DNA of 64,000 nt, taken from assembly GCA_002449585.1 (NCBI GenBank), contig DJXD01000073.1:1-64000 (forward strand). Reading direction: 5' to 3'. Below, piece by piece: positions 1 to 9,915 of the stretch. The notes beneath the pieces were generated by a model that saw nothing but the letters and a program-made list of their open reading frames with translations, did no database searches and was not told where the DNA came from. Both the position numbers and the translations under genes were made by a program. Each line of letters begins with the position of its first letter. Positions within the stretch are counted from its first letter, which is position 1. This DNA comes from Ruminococcus sp. UBA7013. GTDB taxonomy: Bacteria > Bacillota > Clostridia > Oscillospirales > Ruminococcaceae.

Positions 1-290
1 TCCGGCTGATAATAATCATAATAGCTGACAAAATACTCTACTGCATTTTCCGGGAAAAAAGATTTTAATTCTGAACAAAGCTGTGCGGCCAGAATTTTAT
101 TATGTGCCAATACAAGAGTTGGTTTGTTAAGATTGGCAATTACATTCGCCATTGTATAGGTTTTTCCTGAACCGGTCACGCCTAATAATGTCTGATGATT
201 TTTTCCTGTCTGAAAACCTTCTGTCAGCTGTCGGATGGCTTTGGGCTGGTCGCCAGACGGCTGATAATTTGCCTGAAGCTTAAAATTCAT
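1..290 (-). CDS. uvrB: UvrB, excinuclease ABC subunit B (N-terminal part only)
   Basis: UvrB is the damage-verifying helicase-like subunit of UvrABC nucleotide excision repair. Only the first ~96 codons lie in the window; the reading frame runs off the left edge, so this is an edge cut and not a pseudogene. The start is ATG at 290, preceded by a GGGGGA ribosome site. Visible are the family N-terminus ([12 protein letters not shown]), the Walker A motif (GVTGSGKT), the [11 protein letters not shown] helix and the start of the beta-hairpin region ([11 protein letters not shown]). It lies 12 bp downstream of radC and probably shares its transcript. uvrC is at 15060 in a separate operon. Confidence 0.96.
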   Translation of the reverse strand, partial: MNFKLQANYQPSGDQPKAIRQLTEGFQTGKNHQTLLGVTGSGKTYTMANVIANLNKPTLVLAHNKILAAQLCSELKSFFPENAVEYFVSYYDYYQP

Positions 291-302
291 AGAATCCCCC
301 TT

Positions 303-1001
303 TTATGATAATAAGCCGTTCTCTCGCATAGAATAAACATTATCTTGCCCGATAATAATATGATCTTCCAGTCTGATATTGATTTCATATAGAAAATCCA
401 TAATTTTTTTTGATTCCTGACAATCATCATAAGACGGAGTGGCTTCCCCTGCGGGATGATTATGGGCTATAATAATTCCATGGCATCTGGAAAGCATGAC
501 CTGTTCTGTCAGTTTATACAGATCTATCTTGACTTGTCCAGGATTTCCAGTTTCCAGTATGGAAGAGCCCACAATTTCAAGTTTATCATTCAAAAATGCA
601 ACCATAAAAATTTCATGTTTCTTTTCAGATCCCAATATATTTTTAAAATAAGTAAAGCGTTTTTCATAAGAACATTTTCCTTCTAGTTTTTTTGATGCAT
701 TACATCTCTGAAATACTTCACCAAGAAAGGTAAGAAAAACAGCACTTTTTTCACCGATACCATCGAAAGAAAGTAATTCCTGATAATTGGCTGAAAAAAC
801 ATTTTTCAATGAGCCAAAATGATGTATCAGTTTGTGTGCGGTTTCATTCGTATTGGCAACAGGGATAGTATAGAATAATAGCATTTCTAAAATTTCATGA
901 TCATTAAAATTATCACAGCCATTTTTTAGAAATCGCTTTCTCATCCGTTCACGATGATGAGCATGAAGGTTAGAATTATTATTTTTAAGCAAAAAAAACA
1001 C
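303..1001 (-). CDS. radC: RadC family protein (MPN/JAMM domain, DUF2466)
   Basis: 232 aa, the usual length for the family. An N-terminal helix-hairpin-helix region (HHRERMRKRFL...DGIGEKSA) precedes an MPN+ (JAMM) domain with the metal motif HNHPAG followed by SYDD near residues 178-192. The family was once linked to repair, but its molecular function is not established. The longest start is GTG at 1001, yet an AAAAGG ribosome site sits only 2 nt away. The TTG three codons later or the ATG at codon 20 are alternatives, and the RERMRKRF motif begins just before codon 20. An in-frame stop just upstream rules out a longer form. A strong promoter lies at 1028-1056. Confidence 0.9.
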   Translation of the reverse strand: MFFLLKNNNSNLHAHHRERMRKRFLKNGCDNFNDHEILEMLLFYTIPVANTNETAHKLIHHFGSLKNVFSANYQELLSFDGIGEKSAVFLTFLGEVFQRCNASKKLEGKCSYEKRFTYFKNILGSEKKHEIFMVAFLNDKLEIVGSSILETGNPGQVKIDLYKLTEQVMLSRCHGIIIAHNHPAGEATPSYDDCQESKKIMDFLYEINIRLEDHIIIGQDNVYSMRENGLLS

Positions 1002-1027
1002 ATCCTTTTAATAATTTCTGCTTGTTT

Positions 1028-1056
1028 AGTATAACATATTTCCCCGGATTTGTCAA
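1028..1056 (-). promoter_or_regulatory. sigma-A promoter for radC-uvrB
   Basis: Read on the minus strand, TTGACA (1056-1051), a 17-bp spacer and TATACT (1033-1028). It sits 27 bp upstream of the radC start and is the evident promoter for the radC-uvrB unit. Confidence 0.8.
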
Positions 1057-1083
1057 GGTGATCAGAAAAATTGTCGTTTCATA

Positions 1084-1112
1084 TTGACAATATTTAAAAA
1101 ATATGTTATCTT
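1084..1112 (+). promoter_or_regulatory. probable sigma-A promoter for the pseudouridine synthase gene
   Basis: TTGACA (1084-1089), a 17-bp spacer and TATCTT (1107-1112), divergent from the radC promoter. The -35 is perfect and the -10 is weaker (4 of 6). Confidence 0.55.
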
Positions 1113-1157
1113 GTAAATAATATAATCTATTCTTGCAGAAAGAAGAGAATACAATTT

Positions 1158-2099
1158 ATGAGAATAATTACCATACAGGAAAATGATGCTGGTCAGCGAC
1201 TGGATAAATTTCTGATGAAATACATGCCAGCTATGCCTAAAAGCATGTTATATAAGCTGATCAGAAAAAAAGAGATCAAATATAATCAAAAACGCTGTCA
1301 GGGAAATGAAATACTTCAGCCAGGGGATATGATCCGGATTTATGCCAAAGATGAATTTTTTGAGAAAAAACAGAAAATCATTTCAGCAGAGCCTTCTTCT
1401 TTGCAGATAATATTTGAAAATCAAGATCTTATCATTGTCAGAAAACCAGTCGGACAGGATGTTCACAGCGGCGGTCATCATGATAAAAACGTTTTGATTG
1501 ATGAAATTATAAAATATCTTTATGATACAGGTGCATATGATCCAAAAGCGGAACAGAGTTTTACACCTGCTGTCTGTAACCGGATTGATCGAAATACAGA
1601 GGGGCTTGTTATTGCTGCTAAAAATGCCGCCGCACTTCGTGCTGTCAATGAAGCGATTCGTCAGCGGCAGATTCAAAAAATTTATCTCGCTGTCACAGAG
1701 CGGCCGCTCCCTAAACAGAAAGAGATCTGCACAGCATGGCTGAAAAAAGACAGCAATTCTAATTATGTACATATTGCTGATCATCCCTCTTCGGGTTGGC
1801 AGGAGATCCGGACGGCTTATGAAGTCATTGCTCAGAACGGACAAAAACAACTTGTCAGGATTCATCTGCTGACAGGTCGGACACATCAGATCCGGGCACA
1901 TATGGCGTTTATTGGCTCTCCTCTTCTGGGTGATGTCAGATATGGCGGAAAAGCACATGCAGGTACTTATCAATGTTTATGTGCCTATCAGCTTTCTTTT
2001 TCAGAAATCACATCACCTTTATTGGCTGAACTGAAAAATAAAATTTTTACTGCGCCGATTCCTGATTTTATTATAAAATATTTCCCGGATTTTAAATAA
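1158..2099 (+). CDS. RluA-family rRNA pseudouridine synthase
   Basis: 313 aa. An N-terminal S4 RNA-binding domain (residues ~12-60, RLDKFLMKYMP) is followed by the RluA catalytic domain. The catalytic Asp lies in NRIDRNTEGLVIAAKN (near residue 143), where most members have HRLDxxTSG. Conserved RTHQIRAH and GDxxYG follow (LLGDVRYGG). Members convert uridine to pseudouridine in 23S rRNA; whether this one acts like RluC or RluD cannot be told by eye. The ribosome site AGAAGAGAA is weak. The gene stands between two promoters and appears monocistronic. Confidence 0.92.
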   Translation: MRIITIQENDAGQRLDKFLMKYMPAMPKSMLYKLIRKKEIKYNQKRCQGNEILQPGDMIRIYAKDEFFEKKQKIISAEPSSLQIIFENQDLIIVRKPVGQDVHSGGHHDKNVLIDEIIKYLYDTGAYDPKAEQSFTPAVCNRIDRNTEGLVIAAKNAAALRAVNEAIRQRQIQKIYLAVTERPLPKQKEICTAWLKKDSNSNYVHIADHPSSGWQEIRTAYEVIAQNGQKQLVRIHLLTGRTHQIRAHMAFIGSPLLGDVRYGGKAHAGTYQCLCAYQLSFSEITSPLLAELKNKIFTAPIPDFIIKYFPDFK

Positions 2100-2166
2100 A
2101 ATGACGTATTCCCATACAGATTTTATTATTTTATCCTGTTTCTATCAGTAGAGATGAATTGCGCCC

Positions 2167-2195
2167 TTGACAAATATACAGATTTGTGATAAAAT
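2167..2195 (+). promoter_or_regulatory. sigma-A promoter for the glycosyltransferase-to-purine block
   Basis: TTGACA (2167-2172), a 17-bp spacer and TAAAAT (2190-2195). No other clear promoter is seen before purE, so this may drive the glycosyltransferase and the purine genes downstream. Confidence 0.75.
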
Positions 2196-2243
2196 AAACA
2201 TGTAATGCCCGCAGAAGATTTGCAGGCTTTAGGAGGTTTCAAT

Positions 2244-3197
2244 ATGAAATTAATTTCTATTGTTGTTCCATGCTATAATGAAGAAGAATCACTCCCACTG
2301 TTTGAAAATGCAATTAATGATGTGATAAAACAAATGCAGGAAGAACATGCGGAGCTGGCGTTTGAGTTACTGTTCATTGATGATGGATCAAAAGACAAGA
2401 CATTGCCGATTCTCAGAAAAATGGCTCTGAAGGACAAGCGTGTCAGATATATTTCCTTTTCGAGAAATTTCGGAAAAGAAGCTGGTATGTATGCCGGTCT
2501 GAAAAATGCAAAGGGTGATTTTGTCGTTGTAATGGACGCAGATTTGCAGCATCCTCCGGCCTTTCTTCCCAGAATGTATAATTATGTCAAAGATGGGGAA
2601 TTTGACTGCGCAACAACAAGACGTGTCAGCCGCCAGGGAGAATCTAAAATCCGCTCTGCTTTTGCCAGATTATTTTATAAGATTATGAATAAAATTTCCC
2701 AGACTGAAATTGTAGATGGCGCACAGGATTTCCGATTCATGTCCCGTCAGATGGTGGATGCTATTCTGGATATGCCAGAATATAACAGATTTTCAAAGGG
2801 CATTTTCAGCTGGGTTGGATTTAAAACACAGTATATAGAATATGAGAATGTAGAACGGGAAGCCGGGACAAGTTCTTGGTCATTCTGGGGCTTGTTTAAA
2901 TATTCCCTAGAGGGGATTATGGCATTTTCTACAGCTCCTCTTTCTGTTGCTATTTTTCTCGGTGGTGCATCCTGTATAGCATCCTTACCGATGCTGATCA
3001 ATGCAATTGTCAAATCTTCAAAAACAAGCGGTATTTTGTGCGCTGTTTTCTTTATGGGTGGTATACAGCTGTGCTGTACCGGAATTCTGGGACAGTATTT
3101 TGCAAAGGCATATCTGGAAGGCAAACACAGGCCGATTTATATTATGCGTGAAAATGAAGAAATCTATCGTTCCCGACATCAGGCCGCTGGTGTATAA
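2244..3197 (+). CDS. GT2 glycosyltransferase of the DPM1/GtrB type
   Basis: 317 aa from ATG at 2244, chosen because a perfect AGGAGG lies 8 nt upstream; the frame is open 13 codons further. The GT-A fold is recognisable: ISIVVPCYNEEES, FIDDGSKDKT, the DADLQHPP metal site and YISFSRNFGKEA. Two hydrophobic segments at the C-terminus (near residues 225-300) match polyprenyl-phosphate glycosyltransferases that load a sugar onto a lipid carrier at the inner membrane face. The sugar cannot be predicted. The next gene starts 3 bp after the stop and may be a partner. Confidence 0.85.
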   Translation: MKLISIVVPCYNEEESLPLFENAINDVIKQMQEEHAELAFELLFIDDGSKDKTLPILRKMALKDKRVRYISFSRNFGKEAGMYAGLKNAKGDFVVVMDADLQHPPAFLPRMYNYVKDGEFDCATTRRVSRQGESKIRSAFARLFYKIMNKISQTEIVDGAQDFRFMSRQMVDAILDMPEYNRFSKGIFSWVGFKTQYIEYENVEREAGTSSWSFWGLFKYSLEGIMAFSTAPLSVAIFLGGASCIASLPMLINAIVKSSKTSGILCAVFFMGGIQLCCTGILGQYFAKAYLEGKHRPIYIMRENEEIYRSRHQAAGV

Positions 3198-3200
3198 TCT

Positions 3201-4175
3201 GTGAGCAATCACGCAAAATTTCTGATTTCTTTGCTGTTTATTGCTGTAATTATGCTCTGTGTGGTACTGACAAGATTTTATTTCGATGTTACTAAAAATA
3301 CAGAGCAGCATGCCCGTGACAGCCGTGCAGTTTCTGTTGTTCGAAAATTCGGGAATATGCAGATATTTGAAAGTGTCAATGGCTTTTATGGCATTTCTGA
3401 CAGCAGTCAGACAGTAATTATTGAACCCGACTGGATTGAAATCCCAGATATTACGCCAGAAATGGCAATCGTTTCAGGCCGGCTGGAAAATACTGTCCTG
3501 ACAGGCGGAATTGATTATGAGGAAAATATGATCCTGCCGTTTGTATTCCGATCAATGAAATCATTAGGAGACGGCTGGCATCTTGGAATTGTAGATGCTG
3601 ATGGAAGCTGTATTCTTTATGATCGCAATTATCACCCTGTATTTCAGGAAAGTTTTTCAGAAATTAATTATCAGGATCAAGTGCTCCGCACAGAAAAAGA
3701 CGGTTGTATTTTTCAATATGACATGTCAGGAAGCGCACCCGTGCTTTTGAGTGCGGAACTGGTCAGCACTGTGCTGGGGGAATATCTGCACTGGAAAATT
3801 TCAAATCAAGTATATCTTGCAGAACTGGATAGTAAAGATCTGAGAACAATCAGTCATCATGCATCTGCATATATGCAGATGCTGGAACAAAATGATTTTT
3901 CAGCACTTTCTGAAATTGCGGCAATAGAATCTGTCAGCAGTCTGACAAAGCCGGGACTTCTTGGGGGAATGCAGTTTGACAGCATCAGCAGATTTTCTTT
4001 TTCCAGACGGGAAAGCGGTGCATATGATTTTTCTTTCCGGCTGGCGTATCAGAACGAATCAGCAGAAGGAACAGCAGAAGTTCATTTATATTTCCGGAAG
4101 CATCCGGAATTTCACATGCTTCTGACAGCGGCAGATTTGCAGTTTAAAAATGCAGAGCCTGCGGCTTTAGAATAA
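3201..4175 (+). CDS. membrane-anchored protein of unknown function, WG-repeat-like
   Basis: 324 aa with a GTG start at 3201, 3 bp after the glycosyltransferase stop, implying translational coupling. Residues ~6-28 form one hydrophobic anchor (FLISLLFIAVIMLCVVL) and the rest should be extracytoplasmic. The early part has a WG-repeat flavour (NGFYGISDSSQTVIIEP, DGWHLGIVDADGSC). The C-terminal ~110 residues contain a helical part and a beta-rich part. No enzyme motif is visible. It may act with the upstream glycosyltransferase at the cell surface, but this is only inferred from context. Confidence 0.6.
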   Translation: MSNHAKFLISLLFIAVIMLCVVLTRFYFDVTKNTEQHARDSRAVSVVRKFGNMQIFESVNGFYGISDSSQTVIIEPDWIEIPDITPEMAIVSGRLENTVLTGGIDYEENMILPFVFRSMKSLGDGWHLGIVDADGSCILYDRNYHPVFQESFSEINYQDQVLRTEKDGCIFQYDMSGSAPVLLSAELVSTVLGEYLHWKISNQVYLAELDSKDLRTISHHASAYMQMLEQNDFSALSEIAAIESVSSLTKPGLLGGMQFDSISRFSFSRRESGAYDFSFRLAYQNESAEGTAEVHLYFRKHPEFHMLLTAADLQFKNAEPAALE

Positions 4176-4180
4176 ATTTT

Positions 4181-4208
4181 CACAGCAAAATTTCCGTGCA
4201 TTGCTGTG
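4181..4208 (+). other. 8-bp inverted repeat upstream of purE
   Basis: CACAGCAA (4181-4188) and TTGCTGTG (4201-4208) can form a hairpin with a 12-nt loop. No T-run follows, so it is not an intrinsic terminator. It could be an RNA stability element or a protein-binding palindrome 34 bp before purE. No purine riboswitch consensus was seen here. Confidence 0.4.
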
Positions 4209-4241
4209 ATCAATTCAGACACGGAGAAATGAGGCAGAATT

Positions 4242-4742
4242 ATGTCAAAAAAAGCAGCAGTCATTATGGGCAGTGACAGTGATTTTCCGGTTGTAAAGGC
4301 TGCCATTGAAAAGCTAAAGGCGTTTGAAATCCCATATGAAGTACATGTAATGTCAGCGCATCGTACACCAGAAGCTGCGGCAGAATTTGCAAAACATGCC
4401 GAAGAAAATAATTTCGGTGTGATCATTGCCGCCGCTGGCATGGCCGCACATCTGGCGGGGGTTCTGGCCGCACATACTGTGATTCCTGTGATTGGTATTC
4501 CCATCAAGTCCAGCGCACTGGAGGGAATGGATGCATTGCTCTCTACTGTTCAGATGCCGCCGGGTATTCCGGTTGCAACGGTTGGAATTAATAATGCAGC
4601 AAATGCAGGGATTCTTGCTGTTCAGATGCTGGCGTTATCTGATCCGGCACTGACAGAAGCATTGCATCAGATGAAATCTGACATGGCAGAAGGCGTTTCC
4701 AGAAAAGATGCCGCTGTGCAGAAGATGGCAGAAGAATTATAA
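4242..4742 (+). CDS. purE: PurE, N5-carboxyaminoimidazole ribonucleotide mutase
   Basis: 166 aa, typical for the class I enzyme, which rearranges N5-CAIR to CAIR in de novo purine synthesis. Diagnostic motifs are MGSDSDFPV, the catalytic-loop [27 protein letters not shown] and [12 protein letters not shown]. No purK, needed by the class I route to make N5-CAIR, is in the window. First of the purine genes, 22 bp upstream of purC. Confidence 0.96.
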   Translation: MSKKAAVIMGSDSDFPVVKAAIEKLKAFEIPYEVHVMSAHRTPEAAAEFAKHAEENNFGVIIAAAGMAAHLAGVLAAHTVIPVIGIPIKSSALEGMDALLSTVQMPPGIPVATVGINNAANAGILAVQMLALSDPALTEALHQMKSDMAEGVSRKDAAVQKMAEEL

Positions 4743-4764
4743 TTTATTTTGGAGGTCTTTAGAA

Positions 4765-5484
4765 ATGGAAAACATCACAAAAGGCGAACAGCTTTATGAA
4801 GGCAAAGCAAAGAAAGTATTTGCTACTAATGATCCGGATCTTGTTATTGTTGATTATAAAGATGACGCAACAGCATTCAATGGTGAAAAAAAGGGTACTA
4901 TTGCCGGCAAGGGTGTTATTAATAACAAGATGACAAATTATATGTTTAAAATGCTTCAGGAACAGGCTGGTATTCCGACACATCTGGTAGAAGAAATTTC
5001 TGATCGTGAAACGATTGTCAAGAAAGTGGAGATTCTGCCGCTGGAAGTTATTATTAGAAACGTTGCCGCCGGAAGCTTTTCCAAGAGAATGGGCGTAGAA
5101 GAAGGCAAACAGCTCCTGACTCCGATTCTGGAATATTCTTATAAGAATGATGATCTCGGCGATCCGTTTATTAATGATTATTATGCGCTGGCTCTGGGTC
5201 TGGCTACCCGTGAAGAACTGGACAAAGTGGCTGAATATGCGTTCAAAGTCAATGCATTCATGCTGGAATTTTTCAAGAAGCTGAATATTGATCTGATTGA
5301 TTTCAAGATTGAATTTGGCCGTTTCCATGGTGAAATCCTGCTTGCAGATGAAATTTCTCCGGATACCTGCCGTTTCTGGGACAGCACAACACATGAAAAG
5401 CTTGATAAGGACAGATTCCGCCGTGATATGGGTGGTGTAGAAGAAGCTTATCAGGAAATTATGAAACGTCTGATGGGTGAATAA
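4765..5484 (+). CDS. purC: PurC, SAICAR synthase
   Basis: 239 aa from ATG at 4765, placed by GGAGG 9 nt upstream. It ligates aspartate to CAIR using ATP. Family motifs are [18 protein letters not shown], the [17 protein letters not shown] substrate region and IDFKIEFGR. The length matches the family. It overlaps or abuts the following purF-like gene (5486), so translation is probably coupled. Confidence 0.96.
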   Translation: MENITKGEQLYEGKAKKVFATNDPDLVIVDYKDDATAFNGEKKGTIAGKGVINNKMTNYMFKMLQEQAGIPTHLVEEISDRETIVKKVEILPLEVIIRNVAAGSFSKRMGVEEGKQLLTPILEYSYKNDDLGDPFINDYYALALGLATREELDKVAEYAFKVNAFMLEFFKKLNIDLIDFKIEFGRFHGEILLADEISPDTCRFWDSTTHEKLDKDRFRRDMGGVEEAYQEIMKRLMGE

Positions 5485-5485
5485 T

Positions 5486-6907
5486 ATGGGCGGATTTTTC
5501 GGAGCAGCTTCGGAGAACGACTGTATCACAGATGTATTTTTTGGGACAGATTATCATTCTCACCTCGGCACACGCCGGGGCGGGATGACTGCCTATAGTA
5601 TAGAAAAAGGGTTTCAAAGAAGTATTCACAGTATTGAAAATTCGCCGTTCAGAACCAAGTTTGAACAGGATATTGCTTCTATGCGTGGAAAGCTATGCAT
5701 TGGCTGTATCAGTGACACAGATCCGCAGCCGATTCTGATGCGTTCTAAATTAGGATTATTTGCCGTTTGCAGTATCGGCGTAATTCAGAATACAAAAGAT
5801 CTTGTTGATGAGCTTCTGAAAAATGGCTGTGCCAGCTTTGAAGCCATGAGCAGTGGAAATATCAATTCTGGTGATCTGATCGGTGCGCTGATTTCTCAGA
5901 AAGAAAGTTTTACAGAAGGAATCCGATATGCACAGGAAAAAATCATTGGTACAATGTCACTGATCATTCTGACAGAAGACGGCATTATTGCCGCAAGGGA
6001 CAAAGCTGGCCGCTTGCCTATTATAATTGGCAAGCGTGATGATGGCTATTGTCTTTCGCTGGAATCATTTGCATTTCAAAAACTGGGATATTATACGCAT
6101 AAAGAATTAAAGCCGGGTGAGATCGTAAGGCTGACATCAAAAGGCTGTGAAACACTTTCAGCCGGAACAGAGAATTTAAAAATCTGTTCTTTCATGTGGA
6201 CTTATTACGGTTATCCGAATGCTGTATATGAAGGTGTCAATGTCGAAGTCATGCGCACCCGGAACGGGGAAATCATGGCGGAAAATGATATGAAAAACGG
6301 CCGTCTGCCTGATGTTGATTATGTCTGTGGTGTCCCCGATTCCGGAACACCCCATGCTATCGGCTATGCCAATAAAAGCGGAATTCCTTTTGCAAGGCCG
6401 TTTATTAAATATACACCTACATGGCCACGCAGTTTTATGCCTACAAGTCAGACACTCCGGAATCAAGTGGCCAAAATGAAGCTGATTCCTGTTCATGAAC
6501 TGATCGAAGGCAAAAAATTATTATTTGTTGATGATAGTATCGTCAGAGGAACACAGATGCGTGAAACGGTTGAATTTCTATATGAAAATGGAGCAAAAGA
6601 GGTACATATGCGTTCAGCCTGTCCGCCGATCATGTACGGCTGTAAATATCTGAATTTTTCAAGAAGTACATCAGAAATGGAATTGATTGCCCGTCAGGTG
6701 ATTGATGCATTCGAAGGTGCAGAGGGTGTAAATTATCTCGAAGAATATAGTAATTCCGAAACAGAACGGGGCAGGAGACTCCGTGATGAAATCTGTCGCA
6801 GATTAAAACTGACTTCTCTGGAATTTCAGTCCCTTCCGGGCACTGTCAAAGCCATTGGAAAACCGGAATGTCAGTTATGTACTTACTGCTGGAACGGAAA
6901 GGAATGA
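5486..6907 (+). CDS. PurF-like phosphoribosyltransferase with degenerate glutaminase domain
   Basis: 473 aa from ATG at 5486; a GTG three codons upstream lacks a spaced ribosome site. It has the amidophosphoribosyltransferase layout, an N-terminal Ntn glutaminase fold and a C-terminal PRTase fold. The PRPP loop [13 protein letters not shown] (residues ~345-357) and VCGVPDSGTPHA are intact. The glutaminase half is not: the nucleophilic Cys of EECGVFG is Gly here (MGGFFGAAS), and the Asn-Gly of HNGNL has become SIGVI. Cys residues in SACPPIMYGC and CQLCTYC resemble the Fe-S ligands of Bacillus-type PurF. It sits 6 bp upstream of an intact purF. It may use ammonia, or be a regulatory partner of PurF. 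Confidence 0.85.
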   Translation: MGGFFGAASENDCITDVFFGTDYHSHLGTRRGGMTAYSIEKGFQRSIHSIENSPFRTKFEQDIASMRGKLCIGCISDTDPQPILMRSKLGLFAVCSIGVIQNTKDLVDELLKNGCASFEAMSSGNINSGDLIGALISQKESFTEGIRYAQEKIIGTMSLIILTEDGIIAARDKAGRLPIIIGKRDDGYCLSLESFAFQKLGYYTHKELKPGEIVRLTSKGCETLSAGTENLKICSFMWTYYGYPNAVYEGVNVEVMRTRNGEIMAENDMKNGRLPDVDYVCGVPDSGTPHAIGYANKSGIPFARPFIKYTPTWPRSFMPTSQTLRNQVAKMKLIPVHELIEGKKLLFVDDSIVRGTQMRETVEFLYENGAKEVHMRSACPPIMYGCKYLNFSRSTSEMELIARQVIDAFEGAEGVNYLEEYSNSETERGRRLRDEICRRLKLTSLEFQSLPGTVKAIGKPECQLCTYCWNGKE

Positions 6908-6913
6908 TCTGGC

Positions 6914-8332
6914 TTGATCCATGAAGAATGCGGCGTATTTGGCATTTATCTGAATCATACTGCTGAAATTGCTCCGCTGACCTATGCAGCATTATTTGCA
7001 TTACAGCACCGAGGTCAGGAAAGCTGTGGAATCGTTGTGAATGATAAAGGCGTATTTTCCCATCATAAAGATATTGGCCTTGTGCAGGAAGTTTTTAATC
7101 AGTCTGTAATTGATTCGCTTGGACAAGGAAATATTTCCATTGGCCATGTCAGATATTCCACAACCGGCGGAAATAATCGTGTCAATGCACAGCCACTTGT
7201 TGTGCGGCATGTAAAAGGCCCTCTTGCCATCGCTCATAATGGAAATCTTGTGAATGCCCACATGCTCCGGGAACGTTATGAACTCAAGGGCGCAATCTTT
7301 CAGACTACAAATGATACGGAAGTAATTTCTTATTGTCTGACAGAACATAGATTGAATAAAGATTCTATTGAACATGCTGTTGAACATGCAATGTATGATC
7401 TGAAAGGGGCTTATTCTCTTGTGATCATGTCCGCTCAGAAATTAATTGCTGCCCGTGATCCCAATGGCTTCCGGCCATTAGTGATGGGAAGCCTGCCCGA
7501 TGGCGGCGTTGTATTTGCATCAGAAACCTGCGCACTTGATGCGATCGGCGCAATATTTGAAAGAGATCTGCTTCCGGGTGAAATCATCATTGCTGAACCG
7601 GAAGGAATCCGTTCCTTTCGGACACACTGCGGCCGAAAATCATCTATGTGTGTATTTGAATATGTCTATTTTGCAAGACCGGATTCTGTTCTTGAGGGGT
7701 GTAGCGTACATAAAGCCCGTCTTCGTGCGGGCGCATTGCTCTGGAAAGAAACGCCTGTTGAGGCGGATGTTGTCATTGGTGTGCCGGACAGCGGTCTTGA
7801 TGCCGCTCTTGGATTTTCACAGGCTTCCGGCATTCCTTATGGAATCGGATTTATTAAAAATAGATATATCGGCAGAACGTTCATTCAGCCAAGTCAATCA
7901 CAGAGGACGCATTCTGTTAATCTGAAATTAAATGCTGTCAAAGAGACAGTAGCCGGAAAGCGTGTTGTTCTGATTGATGATAGTATTGTCAGAGGAACGA
8001 CATCCGCCCGGATTGTCAAGCTTTTAAGAGATGCCGGAGCAAAAGAAATACATTTTCGGGTATCCTGTCCGCCGTTTATCAGTCCTTGCTATTTCGGAGT
8101 CGATATTGATAGTAAAGAACATCTGATTGCCTGTCATATGACTATTCCAGAAATTTGTCAGCAGATCGGCGCAGATACACTAGGTTATCTGAGTACAGAA
8201 GGTGTAAAACATATTGCTGAAGAGGCAAAATGCGGCTTCTGCACAGGATGCTTCACAGGGGATTATCCTGTCTCTGTTCCTAAAGAAATGCCGAAAAATA
8301 AATTTGAATCAAAATTAGGAGAAATTTCATGA
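6914..8332 (+). CDS. purF: PurF, amidophosphoribosyltransferase
   Basis: 472 aa. It catalyses the committed step of purine synthesis, PRPP plus glutamine to phosphoribosylamine. TTG start at 6914 gives [10 protein letters not shown], a five-residue propeptide before the catalytic Cys, as in Bacillus-type enzymes. The glutaminase residues are intact ([22 protein letters not shown]), as are the PRTase motif [14 protein letters not shown] and probable 4Fe-4S ligands ([16 protein letters not shown]). Its final codons overlap the purM start (ATGA). The rare TTG start after the paralogue suggests translational coupling. Confidence 0.96.
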   Translation: MIHEECGVFGIYLNHTAEIAPLTYAALFALQHRGQESCGIVVNDKGVFSHHKDIGLVQEVFNQSVIDSLGQGNISIGHVRYSTTGGNNRVNAQPLVVRHVKGPLAIAHNGNLVNAHMLRERYELKGAIFQTTNDTEVISYCLTEHRLNKDSIEHAVEHAMYDLKGAYSLVIMSAQKLIAARDPNGFRPLVMGSLPDGGVVFASETCALDAIGAIFERDLLPGEIIIAEPEGIRSFRTHCGRKSSMCVFEYVYFARPDSVLEGCSVHKARLRAGALLWKETPVEADVVIGVPDSGLDAALGFSQASGIPYGIGFIKNRYIGRTFIQPSQSQRTHSVNLKLNAVKETVAGKRVVLIDDSIVRGTTSARIVKLLRDAGAKEIHFRVSCPPFISPCYFGVDIDSKEHLIACHMTIPEICQQIGADTLGYLSTEGVKHIAEEAKCGFCTGCFTGDYPVSVPKEMPKNKFESKLGEIS

Positions 8333-9366
8333 ATAATAGTTTTTCTGAAAGTTATAAAAAGGCCGGTGTTGATGTCACAGCCGGATATGAATCTGTCCGC
8401 CTGATGAAAGAACATATTGCAAGAACCAATATTCCGGGGGTATTATCCGGAATTGGTGGATTTGGCGGCCTGTTTGAACCGGATCTGACCGGTATTGAAA
8501 AGCCTGTATTTGTATCTGGTACAGATGGCGTAGGCACAAAGCTGAAAATTGCTTTTCTGCTTGATAAGCATGATACAGTCGGAATTGATTGTGTGGCCAT
8601 GTGCGTGAATGATATTATTTGTTGTGGTGCAAAACCGCAGTTTTTTCTGGATTATATTGCTGTTGGGAAAAATTATCCTGAAAAAATTGCACAGATTGTT
8701 TCTGGTGTAGCGGATGGCTGTGTACAGGCAGGCTGTGCACTGGTCGGCGGCGAAACGGCAGAAATGCCCGGCTTCTATCCTGTAGATGAGTATGATCTAG
8801 CTGGTTTCTCTGTCGGTGTGGTTGATAAGAAAAAGATTGTTGATACTTCCTCACAGAAAGCCGGAGATGTGCTGATTGCATTAAGATCTTCCGGTGTGCA
8901 TTCAAACGGCTTTTCGCTGGTCAGAAAAGTATTTGATGTAAATAAAAATAATCTGGCAATTCAGTTTGATGAACTTGGCGCAACATTGGGCGAAACACTT
9001 TTGACACCTACCAAGATCTATGTCAAGCCGGTTCTGAAACTCATGGAAAATATAACTGTCAAATCTGTATCGCATATTACAGGCGGCGGCTTCTATGAAA
9101 ATATTCCCAGATCTCTGCCCGAAGGCATTTCTGCACATATTAATAAAAAAGATGTCCAGATTCTGCCCATTTTTGAATTAATCGCAAGAACAGGCCATAT
9201 CCCGGAAAGAGATATGTTTAATACGTTCAATATGGGTGTTGGCATGATTCTTTCTGTTGCTCAGGAAGATGCTGACAAGACTGTTGAAATCCTGAAATCT
9301 GCCGGAGAAGATGCTTATCTTTTAGGCGAATTAGTAGAATCTGATGAAGGCGTGATTTTGGAATAA
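8329..9366 (+). CDS. purM: PurM, AIR synthase
   Basis: 345 aa, the standard length. It makes 5-aminoimidazole ribonucleotide from FGAM with ATP. Motifs include [48 protein letters not shown] and [14 protein letters not shown]. The start overlaps the purF stop by 4 nt, with AGGAG just upstream. The preceding-step enzyme PurL (and PurQ/PurS) is not in this cluster. Confidence 0.96.
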   Translation: MNNSFSESYKKAGVDVTAGYESVRLMKEHIARTNIPGVLSGIGGFGGLFEPDLTGIEKPVFVSGTDGVGTKLKIAFLLDKHDTVGIDCVAMCVNDIICCGAKPQFFLDYIAVGKNYPEKIAQIVSGVADGCVQAGCALVGGETAEMPGFYPVDEYDLAGFSVGVVDKKKIVDTSSQKAGDVLIALRSSGVHSNGFSLVRKVFDVNKNNLAIQFDELGATLGETLLTPTKIYVKPVLKLMENITVKSVSHITGGGFYENIPRSLPEGISAHINKKDVQILPIFELIARTGHIPERDMFNTFNMGVGMILSVAQEDADKTVEILKSAGEDAYLLGELVESDEGVILE

Positions 9367-9390
9367 TTGCTATATAAGGAATGATCCGGA

Positions 9391-9903
9391 ATGAAAAACT
9401 TTCCTCTCCGATTTTTGCCGGATATTGTGATTGGGATTGTGACATGCATAATAAGTATGATTTTATATATCAAAGGGTATCTTCTATTAGCATTTTTGCC
9501 TTCTGTTGGTATACAAATGCTTTGGTGTGTGATACAGTGCTGTTATTATCATAATCTGACAAAATCCGGAATTGCTGTGAATGCTGTTCTGATAGATTAT
9601 CATTATAAGCGAAATAAGCAAAAAAAAAGAGGACTAATTTCTGTAACAGATTCTAGTTATACCACATATGCGCCCGTGATGCGCTATGAAACAGAACAGG
9701 GTGAAATTACATCTCGGTATTGTTCTCATCTCATGAAAAGGTCTTATGAGATCGGAAAATCTTATCTGATTTACTATGCTCCATCAAGGCCGGAACTGTT
9801 TTGGTTTCCAGACAGAAAATATGATCTCACAGAACCCTATTTGACATGGATTTTAGGCCTGCTTACTTTTCTGATATGCGGCTTTTTGGATTCTGGAAAA
9901 TAA
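9391..9903 (+). CDS. small membrane protein, DUF3592-like
   Basis: 170 aa. Two hydrophobic segments near the N-terminus (residues ~10-52) and one at the C-terminus (~148-166) flank a soluble beta-rich part. The middle resembles DUF3592: APVMRYETEQGEITS, then YEIGKSYLIYYAPSRPE, like the YNPxxP signature of that family. Function is unknown. It is inserted between purM and purN (24 bp and 12 bp gaps) with no evident link to purines. Confidence 0.6.
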   Translation: MKNFPLRFLPDIVIGIVTCIISMILYIKGYLLLAFLPSVGIQMLWCVIQCCYYHNLTKSGIAVNAVLIDYHYKRNKQKKRGLISVTDSSYTTYAPVMRYETEQGEITSRYCSHLMKRSYEIGKSYLIYYAPSRPELFWFPDRKYDLTEPYLTWILGLLTFLICGFLDSGK

Positions 9904-9915
9904 GGAGAAATTTTG

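Noticed and set aside
1..290. uvrB as a truncated pseudogene
   Set aside because: The frame is intact to the window edge and has a proper start; it is simply cut by the window.
4176..4241. Purine riboswitch before purE
   Set aside because: The 66-bp gap contains only a simple inverted repeat and no room for the three-way junction.
4759..5529. 256-codon minus-strand frame over purC
   Set aside because: Fully antisense to purC, with Phe/Ile-rich composition typical of a shadow frame.
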